Source of the DNA: Chloroflexota bacterium
GTDB taxonomy: Bacteria; Chloroflexota; Dehalococcoidia; Lucifugimonadales; Lucifugimonadaceae
NCBI GenBank assembly: GCA_002730555.1
Contig: PCAM01000021.1
Coordinates: forward strand, 62,001 to 126,000
DNA: 64,000 bases
Reading direction: 5' to 3'
Below the pieces are notes generated by a model. That model did not search any database. It was given only the letters and a program-made list of their open reading frames with translations, and had not been told where the DNA came from. Position 1 is the first letter of the stretch; each line of letters opens with the position of its first letter. The translations under genes were made by a program, and so were the position numbers. Positions 57,566 to 64,000 of the stretch are shown here, piece by piece.

Positions 57566-58726
57566 TTACGCGACCGCGTCCACAAACGGTGAAATCTTCT
57601 CGAAGTTCCCGCCCACGATCTCCTGCGCGTCAAGACCCAGCCAGTCCTCCAACAGGTCCGTGTAAAGGCCACGGAAGTCGAAGTTGTACGCAAGATCGCC
57701 CTCGATCAGGCGGCCGACGTCCAGCGACGGGTACTCGGAGTAGTGGCCGCCCTTGACGGCGTCGCCGATAACGAACGACACGCCGCCGGAGCCGTGGTCG
57801 GTTCCGTTTCCGTTGTCCTTGACCCGGCGGCCGAACTCGGAGAACACGAGGATCGTGACCTCGGGGCCAAGATCGTGCTCTTCAAGATCCTGGTAGAAGG
57901 CGCGGAGCCCGGTCGAGACCTCTTCCCACAGCCCTCGTTGCAGCGTCACCTCGTTGGTGTGCGTGTCCCAGCCGCCGGAGACGGTGTAGAAGACGCGGGT
58001 GCCGAGGTCGGCAAAGTGGACCTGTGCAACGCCCTTAAGTGCCTGTGCGATCGGGTTGTCCGGATACTCGACCGTCGATTCGTACAACTTCGGCGCCTGC
58101 TTGAGGATGTCTGCGCCTTTGAGCGCGTCCAGCCCAGTCTTGCCCAGGTAGTCCATCACCATGCCGCTGCCGACGCCCGGCGTGTAGATGCGGCTGAACG
58201 CGCTCAACGCCTGCTCACGCTGCGCTGCGCCGGACATTCCGGTGAGGAGGCCGTAATCCTCAAGGTTCCCGACGGAGGCCACGGGAACGCCCGGCGCGGC
58301 CAACGCCCTCGGGAGGCCGTTGCCAAAGTTCACGGCGGTCACGACGTTTGAACCGGACGGGTCCAGTTGCCGGACGGCCTGGCCGAGCCAGCCCTGCTCG
58401 CCGACCCGGTCCGGTGTAGCCGTGTGCCAGATGTCCATCGAACGGAAGTGTGATCGACTGGGAGTTGGGTAGCCGATGCCGTGGATGATGGCGACGCGCT
58501 CCTGGTCGTAGAGCTCTTTGAAGGCGCTCATGCCCGGGTTGAGGCCAAGCCCGTTGTCCAGTGGGATCACCTCATCTTCGGTGATCCTGACGCCGATGCG
58601 CGCGTCCCTGTACCGGGGGTCTTCCCACGGGACGATGCAGTTCAGGTAGTCGTTGCCGCCCGAGAGCTGGACGATCACCAGCACCTTTTCTCTCTGCTTC
58701 GCCATCGTTTCCTCCGAATTGGGCAT
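57566..58726 (-). CDS. DUF1501 family protein without Tat signal
   Basis: A 386-residue DUF1501 protein, a sulfatase/alkaline-phosphatase-like fold of unknown function. The start reads VLVIVQLSGGNDYLNCIVPWED, followed by a GLNPGMSAFKELYDQERVAIIHGIGYP segment and a HFRSMDIWHT motif. The later part has GGWDTHTNE, VTILVFSEFGRR and NGTDHGSGG, all typical. Most characterised relatives begin with a twin-arginine signal; here the mature part starts within ten residues of Met, so the protein seems to be cytoplasmic. A second start at 58705 is possible. It is the last gene of the NHL/DUF1800 run. Confidence 0.88.
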   Translation of the reverse strand: MPNSEETMAKQREKVLVIVQLSGGNDYLNCIVPWEDPRYRDARIGVRITEDEVIPLDNGLGLNPGMSAFKELYDQERVAIIHGIGYPTPSRSHFRSMDIWHTATPDRVGEQGWLGQAVRQLDPSGSNVVTAVNFGNGLPRALAAPGVPVASVGNLEDYGLLTGMSGAAQREQALSAFSRIYTPGVGSGMVMDYLGKTGLDALKGADILKQAPKLYESTVEYPDNPIAQALKGVAQVHFADLGTRVFYTVSGGWDTHTNEVTLQRGLWEEVSTGLRAFYQDLEEHDLGPEVTILVFSEFGRRVKDNGNGTDHGSGGVSFVIGDAVKGGHYSEYPSLDVGRLIEGDLAYNFDFRGLYTDLLEDWLGLDAQEIVGGNFEKISPFVDAVA

Positions 58727-58817
58727 TAAGTTCCGTCGTATTTACCGGGATCGGTCACGGCCATGACCGGTGTCCGGATGCAATCGTAGCTCCATCGTAT
58801 ATGTGGCGCGTCGTTTT

Positions 58818-59828
58818 TTAAACCGTTTCGTAGATCTGGAATCGGTGTCTGGCGGTTTCCAGGACCAGCAACCGATCATCTTTGTACAGCGCCAGCGACA
58901 CCGGAACCCAGAAGTAGGGCTCCGTGCGTGCCGACACCTCGTGCGGGTCGTCCACATCCAGCTTCGGGTACGGGTTGAACGACTCGCGGGCACGCTTCTC
59001 ATCGGCGTTTGCGTCGATGTATTCGGCGGCCCACGGGCCCAGATCGGCCTGACCACGTGCGCTCGTCTGGAAGTTCCAGTCTTTGTCGAACACCTGCACC
59101 CGCTGGTTCATCCAGTCGGCGACGTAGATGTAGCCGTCACCGTCCACGGCCACGGCGGATGGCCGATTGAACTGGTCTTCGCCATCGCCCGAGGCGCCGT
59201 AGGCGTCGATGAAATCCCCGCGTTTGGTGAAACGTTGGATCCTGTCGTTGCGCCAGTCGGCCACGTAGGTCGTTCCATCCGGGGCAATCGTGATGCCCCA
59301 AGGGTAGTCGAACTCACCATCGCCGGCTCCATTACGGCCAAATGAATCTATGAAGTCGCCGTCCGGCGTGTAGCGCTGAATCCGATGATTCTTGTGGTCG
59401 ACGATCAACAGGTTGCCGTCATCGTCGAACGCCAGCCCGGAGGGGCCATCGAACTCGCCCGCGCCTGAACCCGCGCTTCCCCAGTGACTTACGTACTTGT
59501 TGTCGGTGTCAAAGATCGTGATCCGCTGCAGCTTTTCGTCGGCAAGGTACAGGCGATCATTGGGGCCGAACGCGATCGCGGTCGCCCATTGGATCTGGCC
59601 GTCCCCGGTGCCGTAACTGGAGAACTCACCGTGCCAGCCGTGTTCGATATCCGTCACGCTGATGCCCGTGCCGTTCAGCGAGCCCTGGCCGCTGCGGCTC
59701 AGCACGTAAATCCGGTCGTCGCTGCGAACGGCTATATCAACCGGAAAGTGATAGCCCCGCCCGCCCTGCGCCGCGCCGAACCCGTTCGTCTCAAGATATT
59801 TCAGGCTTCTTCGTGTCCCGGTTGTCAT
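58818..59828 (-). CDS. NHL-repeat beta-propeller protein (copy 1)
   Basis: A 336-residue protein with about five to six NHL repeats, which fold as a beta-propeller. The repeat unit is seen several times as GEFDGPSGLAFDDDGNLLIVD, then NHRIQRYTPDGDFIDSFG. The N-terminus MTTGTRRSLKYLETNGFGAAQGG has no signal peptide. The C-terminal 60 residues contain an AAEYIDANADEKRARESFNP segment not seen in ordinary NHL repeats but shared with copy 2 at 61472. The function is unknown. It lies between DUF1501 and DUF1800. Confidence 0.85.
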   Translation of the reverse strand: MTTGTRRSLKYLETNGFGAAQGGRGYHFPVDIAVRSDDRIYVLSRSGQGSLNGTGISVTDIEHGWHGEFSSYGTGDGQIQWATAIAFGPNDRLYLADEKLQRITIFDTDNKYVSHWGSAGSGAGEFDGPSGLAFDDDGNLLIVDHKNHRIQRYTPDGDFIDSFGRNGAGDGEFDYPWGITIAPDGTTYVADWRNDRIQRFTKRGDFIDAYGASGDGEDQFNRPSAVAVDGDGYIYVADWMNQRVQVFDKDWNFQTSARGQADLGPWAAEYIDANADEKRARESFNPYPKLDVDDPHEVSARTEPYFWVPVSLALYKDDRLLVLETARHRFQIYETV

Positions 59829-59880
59829 TGGTTTTCTCCCGGAAGCGCCCCAGGACTCTCAGGGAGCGCCGCGCTGGGCG

Positions 59881-61326
59881 TCATGCCAGCTGGTACTCGC
59901 GTGAGGAGACGATCAGTTGAAGCAGTGACGTGATCTTGCCCGCTCCGTCATCGGTCGAGGCGTCCACATCGCCCTGATCGCGAGCAAACGCCACCAGTCC
60001 CTCAAGCGTATCGTCGCCCACCTGTAACCTGCCCACCAGATCCAGGCAGTCGTCCACGAGCGCTTCGGGCTCGACGTTCCCCGGTTCGTGGCGTTCCGCG
60101 ATACGAACGATGATTGATTTAATGCCCCGCTTTTCTGGATCGCCGACGGTATCGCTGGCAAAGTTGATCCGCTGGACCATCGAGCCGGTACTGATCCAGT
60201 CATCGCCTCCCATCCAGCCCTCCACGCTCGCCGGCCCAAGTAGCTGCTGCCCCATGTAGGTGCAGGCCGCTGTCGCCTTGTAAACATCGTCCGTCGGCCA
60301 GTCGAAATCGCCAGCCAGTCGCAGAGTACCGACCACGATCTCGACCGGGCTCTTGATCCGGGCGAACCGGGTTGACTCGGCTTTGAAGATATCGGACGCG
60401 AACATCGCCCGGAGCATCGCCCCTATGCTGTAGTCGTTGGCGAAGTAGGCGTCCACCATGATCTGGATGGCCTCGGGGTCTTTGGGCTCCTCGAACGGCC
60501 ACTGCGGGACGGGGAACTCGTCGGCGACAAAGTGGTGATACAGGTGTCGTGCGATGAAACGCGGCGTCGCCGGGTTCTTGCAGATGATGTCGATAATGTC
60601 TTCGCCGTTGAAGTTCCCGGTCTCGCCCAGAAACGTCTTTTCGCCGTCGTCGTGATCCGACTCGTCGTACTCGTACTGCCACGCTATGTAGCCGTACGGC
60701 CGGAGAGTGTTGTTCCGCATCTTCGTCGACATGTAGGGCATGTTGGCGATCGTCCACCCGGTGAACGCCCGCGCACACTCTTTGACGTCTTCTTCCGTGT
60801 AGTTGCCGACGCCCATGGCGAACAGCTCGAGGATCTCCCGCCCGTAGTTCTCGTTCACGGCGTCCTTGTGGTTGTCCTGATTGTCCAACCACAGGATCAT
60901 CGCCGGGTCCCGGGATAGCTGGATGAGCAGTTCCCGGAAGCTGCCGAGGCCGTACTTACGGAACATCTCGATTTGACTGATCATGACCTTGCCCTGGATG
61001 ACCTTCGTCTGACCCGTGGCGAACACACGATGCCAGAACAGGGCGATCTTCTCTTCAAATGGTGCCTTCGTGGTCACCATCCGGTACATCCAGAACGACC
61101 CGGAAGACGGCGGGATGCGGAGATCAGATTGATCGGCGTGGTACCGGCGTATCAGGTCTACGGGCAGGGCATCCGCGTCGCCGGGGTTAAATAGCTTGTC
61201 GAGCGCACCCTCGTATCCAAGAGCGGCATACTCCTCAAGCTCATCACGTGTCGCACCGAACCCGGTGCGGCGCAGTAGATGCGCTATCAGATCGAAATCG
61301 GTTCCGACGTTCGTTACGGTACTCAT
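59881..61326 (-). CDS. DUF1800 family protein (copy 1)
   Basis: A 481-residue DUF1800 protein of unknown function. Family segments: HLLRRTGFGATRDELEEYAALGYEGALDKLF at the start, EKIALFWHRVFATGQTKV, FRELLIQLSRDPAMILWLDN, NENYGREILELFAMGVGNYTEEDVKECARAFTGW, and a late GWMGGDDW. No signal peptide is present. The ATG at 61326 is used; the frame opens five codons earlier. It is highly similar to the partial copy at 62562. DUF1800 usually pairs with DUF1501; here each DUF1800 gene is followed by an NHL protein gene. Confidence 0.88.
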   Translation of the reverse strand: MSTVTNVGTDFDLIAHLLRRTGFGATRDELEEYAALGYEGALDKLFNPGDADALPVDLIRRYHADQSDLRIPPSSGSFWMYRMVTTKAPFEEKIALFWHRVFATGQTKVIQGKVMISQIEMFRKYGLGSFRELLIQLSRDPAMILWLDNQDNHKDAVNENYGREILELFAMGVGNYTEEDVKECARAFTGWTIANMPYMSTKMRNNTLRPYGYIAWQYEYDESDHDDGEKTFLGETGNFNGEDIIDIICKNPATPRFIARHLYHHFVADEFPVPQWPFEEPKDPEAIQIMVDAYFANDYSIGAMLRAMFASDIFKAESTRFARIKSPVEIVVGTLRLAGDFDWPTDDVYKATAACTYMGQQLLGPASVEGWMGGDDWISTGSMVQRINFASDTVGDPEKRGIKSIIVRIAERHEPGNVEPEALVDDCLDLVGRLQVGDDTLEGLVAFARDQGDVDASTDDGAGKITSLLQLIVSSREYQLA

Positions 61327-61471
61327 GTGGCAGCCTCCCACAAGTGCCCCCCAAACATTCTGAGAATGGCTGAATTGTACCGGGTACGCGGAATCCTCGT
61401 GCGGAGTTGGACGAAAACCGTGGCTGTCTTAACTGATTAATTACGGAGACGCGACCGAAGTAGTGCCCCGG

Positions 61472-62485
61472 TCAGACCTTTTCGTAGATCTGGAAACGGT
61501 GTCGCCCGGTCTCCAGCACCAGCAGCCGGGAATCGTCATACATCGCCACCGAGACCGGGTCCCAGAAGTAGGGCTCGGTCCTTGACGACACCTCGTGCGG
61601 ATCGACCACATCGAGTTCGGGGTAGGGGTTGAAACTGGCCCGGGCGGCTTTCTCATCTGCGTTGGCGTCGATGTATTCGGCGGCCCATACAGAGAGTTCG
61701 CCCGCGCCACGGATGCTTGTCTGGAAGTTCCAGTCATTGTCGAACGCCTGGACGCACTGGTTGCCCCAATCCGCCACAAAGATGTTCCCGTCATTGTCCA
61801 CCGCGACGTTTGAGGGACGGTTGAACTGGCCCTCACCGTCTCCGGAACCGCCCTGGGAATCGATGAACTCGCCCTGATGCGTGAAGCGCTGAATGCGGTC
61901 ATTGCGCCAGTCAGCGACGTAAATTACCCCATCCGGTGCGACGGTAATGCCCCAAGGATAGTTGAACTCGCCATCGCCACTCCCGCCAGAACCGAACGAG
62001 CTGAGGTATTCGCCCTCCGGCGTGTAGCGCTGTGCACGCTGATTCTTGTCGTCCACAACGAGCAGGTTGCCATCGGTGTCAAAAGCGATACCGGACGGTC
62101 CGTCAAACTCGCCCGGGCCGGAGCCTTCGGCCCCCCATTGGGCCACGTAGTTGTGGTCGGGGTCGAAGATCGTGATGCGATTCAGGATCTCGTCGGCCAT
62201 GAACAGCCTGTCGTTGGCGTCGAACGCGATCGCCGTCGCAGAAATGAACTGCCCCGGATCCGTCCCGCGACCCGAGAACACCTCGTACCAGGTGTGCTCG
62301 ATGTCGGTGACCTTGACGCCGTTGCCGCCTTGGATAGCATCGCCCCGGCTGAGAACGTATATGCGTCCGTCGCTTCGCACCGCAATATCGACCGGCAGGT
62401 AGTACCCGCGCCCGCCCTGGGCCGCTCCGAATCCGTTTGTATCCAGATACTTGAGGCCGAGCCGGGCTCCTGCTTCAGTTGCCAT
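61472..62485 (-). CDS. NHL-repeat beta-propeller protein (copy 2)
   Basis: A 337-residue paralogue of the protein at 58818, similar over the whole length, including the non-repeat ending with AAEYIDANADEK and FNPYPELDVVDPHEVSSRTEPYFWDP. The NHL units carry GEFNYPWGITVAPDGVIYVAD and NDRIQRFTHQGEFIDS. No export signal is visible. It follows the partial DUF1800 gene at 62562, as copy 1 follows its own DUF1800 gene, so the two genes were duplicated together. The ligand is unknown; NHL propellers usually mediate protein contacts. Confidence 0.85.
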   Translation of the reverse strand: MATEAGARLGLKYLDTNGFGAAQGGRGYYLPVDIAVRSDGRIYVLSRGDAIQGGNGVKVTDIEHTWYEVFSGRGTDPGQFISATAIAFDANDRLFMADEILNRITIFDPDHNYVAQWGAEGSGPGEFDGPSGIAFDTDGNLLVVDDKNQRAQRYTPEGEYLSSFGSGGSGDGEFNYPWGITVAPDGVIYVADWRNDRIQRFTHQGEFIDSQGGSGDGEGQFNRPSNVAVDNDGNIFVADWGNQCVQAFDNDWNFQTSIRGAGELSVWAAEYIDANADEKAARASFNPYPELDVVDPHEVSSRTEPYFWDPVSVAMYDDSRLLVLETGRHRFQIYEKV

Positions 62486-62561
62486 TAATTCGCTCCGTGA
62501 GGCCCAGCCGGGCCCGAATTGGGATAGGACTGCCAGATAGAAGCCAAAATAGAATCAAGGA

Positions 62562-64000
62562 CTAGATCAACTGGTATTCGCGGGTGGACACGATCAACTG
62601 GAGGACCGAGGCGATCTTACGCGCCCCTTCGTTCGTGCGGGGATTGATCTCGCCCTGCGCCCGGGCGTAGGTGAACAGCCCTTTCCGGGTGTCGGGTTCG
62701 ACCTGTAGCGCGCCCAGGAGTTCCAAGCAGTCATCGACTAAAGCCATCGGCGCCACTTCCCCGACGGGATGCCGTTCAGATACGCGGTCGATGATCGCCT
62801 TGATGCCCTTCTTCGTAAGATCGCCCATCGCGTCGCTGGCGAAGTTGATCCGCTGCACCATTGAACCGGTACTGATCCAGTCTTCGCCGCCCATCCAGCC
62901 TTCGACGCTGACCGGGGCCAGCAGAGCCTGCCCCATGTAGCTGCAGGCGGCCGTCGCCTTGAAGATGTCCTGGGTCGGCCAGTCGAACCCTCCGGCCAGT
63001 CGCAACGTGCCGACCACGAGTTCCACAGGCGCCTTCACGCGAGCGTACTGAGTGGCCTCGGACTTGAACATGTCCGACTCGAACACCGCCCGAAGCATTG
63101 CGCCGATGTTGTAGTCGTTGGCGAAGTAGGCGTCGACCATCAGCTGAATGGCCTCGGGATCCTTTGGGCCCTCGAACGGCCACTGCGGCACCGGGAGTTC
63201 GTCGGCGATGAAGTGGTGGTACAGGTGCCGGGCGATGAAACGGGGCGTGGCCTCGTTCTTGCAGATGATGTCGATGATGTCGTCGCCGTTGAAGTTGCCC
63301 GTCTCGCCAAGGAAAGTTTTCTCGCCCTCGTCGTGGTCGTCCGGGTCGAACCTGTACTGCCAGGCGACGTAGCCATAGGGCCGCAGTGTGTTATTCCGCA
63401 TGCGGATCGACATGTACGGCATGTTGGCGATGGTCCAGCCGGTGAAGGCCCGCGAACACTCCTTGATGTCTTCTTCCGAGTAGTTGCCGACGCCCATGGC
63501 AAACAACTCAAGAATCTCCCGGCCGTAGTTCTCGTTGATGTTGTCCTTGTGGTTGTCCTGGTTGTCCAGCCACAGGATCATCGCCGGGTTCTGGGAGAGC
63601 TGAACCAGCAGGTCACGGAAGCTGCCGAGCCCGAACTGTCGGAACATCTCGATCTGGGTGAGCATCACCTTGCCCTGGATCAGCTTTGTCTGGCCGGTGG
63701 CGAAGATCCGGTGCCAGAACAGGGCGATCTTCTCTTCAAACGGCGTCTTCGTGGTCGTCATCCGATACATCCACACGGACCCGGACGACGGGGCGATCTG
63801 GGTTATCGACTGATCCGGGTGGTAGCGCCGGATGATGTCCGACGGCATGTGCTCCGGTTCGCCGGGATTGAAGAGGCGGTCGATCGTGCCGTCGTAACCG
63901 AGGGCGGCGCATTCCTGGAGCTCGTCCCACGTCGCGCCGAATCCCGTCCGTCGAAGCAGATGCGCGATCAGATTGAGTTCGGTTCCGGTTTTTGCGGCGG
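62562..64000 (-). CDS. DUF1800 family protein (copy 2), N-terminus outside the window
   Basis: The frame is open to the right edge, so the gene is partial at its 5' end. It covers at least 478 residues. The edge part reads ELNLIAHLLRRTGFGATWDE, the normal opening of the family, so only a few residues are missing. The rest repeats copy 1: EKIALFWHRIFATGQTKL, NENYGREILELFAMGVGNYSEEDIKECSRAFTGW and VEGWMGGEDWISTGSMVQR. The ATG at 63848 is an internal Met and should not be used as the start. With the NHL copy 2 it forms one of the two duplicated units. Confidence 0.87.
   Translation of the reverse strand, partial: AAKTGTELNLIAHLLRRTGFGATWDELQECAALGYDGTIDRLFNPGEPEHMPSDIIRRYHPDQSITQIAPSSGSVWMYRMTTTKTPFEEKIALFWHRIFATGQTKLIQGKVMLTQIEMFRQFGLGSFRDLLVQLSQNPAMILWLDNQDNHKDNINENYGREILELFAMGVGNYSEEDIKECSRAFTGWTIANMPYMSIRMRNNTLRPYGYVAWQYRFDPDDHDEGEKTFLGETGNFNGDDIIDIICKNEATPRFIARHLYHHFIADELPVPQWPFEGPKDPEAIQLMVDAYFANDYNIGAMLRAVFESDMFKSEATQYARVKAPVELVVGTLRLAGGFDWPTQDIFKATAACSYMGQALLAPVSVEGWMGGEDWISTGSMVQRINFASDAMGDLTKKGIKAIIDRVSERHPVGEVAPMALVDDCLELLGALQVEPDTRKGLFTYARAQGEINPRTNEGARKIASVLQLIVSTREYQLI

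Noticed and set aside
1-64000. CRISPR array, integrase or intact insertion sequence
   Set aside because: No regularly spaced identical repeats and no transposase or integrase reading frame were found; the repeats present are short hairpins without regular spacers.

Overview
The window (64 kb, roughly 60% G+C with a poorer stretch near the left end) looks like a chromosome segment of an uncultured member of the Chloroflexota, probably a Dehalococcoidia/SAR202-like lineage. This is an inference from content: two luciferase-like (LLM) flavin oxidoreductases, several short-chain dehydrogenases (SDRs), CaiB/BaiF and HpcH-type catabolic enzymes, DUF1501/DUF1800 proteins, and a LexA box of the Gram-positive type GAAC-N4-GTTC, which has been described for Dehalococcoides. 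I saw no rRNA, tRNA, CRISPR array, prophage or intact insertion sequence.

Layout. 1-3829: the tail of a CoA-transferase subunit, a lower-GC block with an MFS exporter and an LLM oxidoreductase, then an ATC-hydrolase-like gene. 3857-12268 (minus): a glycolate-oxidase type locus (GlcD, GlcE, GlcF) with a Gfo/Idh dehydrogenase and an aldo/keto reductase inserted between the subunits, followed by two tandem SDR paralogues that lack the usual catalytic residues. 12422-25073: housekeeping and catabolic genes, including NUDIX, SDR, RDD, epimerase, aminotransferase, a translationally coupled gamma-glutamyltransferase/threonine-synthase-like pair, an HpcH aldolase, and a tight FAD oxidase, amidohydrolase, HAD and SMP-30 run. 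25179-28367: a two-component system behind a secreted helical protein. 28510-30845: two radical SAM/SPASM proteins resembling AhbC and AhbD of the siroheme-dependent heme pathway.

31550-37527 is an SOS mutagenesis operon: a LexA-type box sits exactly between the -35 and -10 elements of a promoter that reads into DUF72, an ImuB-like Y polymerase without catalytic acids, DUF6504 and DnaE2. 37652-44111 holds DUF2461, a SelA-like PLP enzyme, a CBS protein, a frameshifted GIY-YIG nuclease, another SDR without a catalytic tetrad, RpiB and a second LLM enzyme. 44182-52634 is the most striking catabolic locus: two URO-D-superfamily methyltransferases, a corrinoid protein, a GlpA-like/FAD-NAD/DUF1667 oxidoreductase triad and a LarA-family protein on the minus strand, with a divergent MetH-activation-domain-like protein that probably keeps the corrinoid active. 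52789-57486 carries a DUF123 nuclease, an FAD oxidase, an enoyl-CoA hydratase homologue and a CaiB transferase. 57566-64000 (minus) is a duplicated NHL-repeat/DUF1800 unit ending in DUF1501, all without visible export signals.

Intergenic spaces carry at least four families of short palindromic or hairpin repeats. One copy lies in frame inside the N-terminal extension of dnaE2. Several gene remnants (Eis-like, GIY-YIG, cytochrome-like) lie in or beside these repeat-rich gaps.
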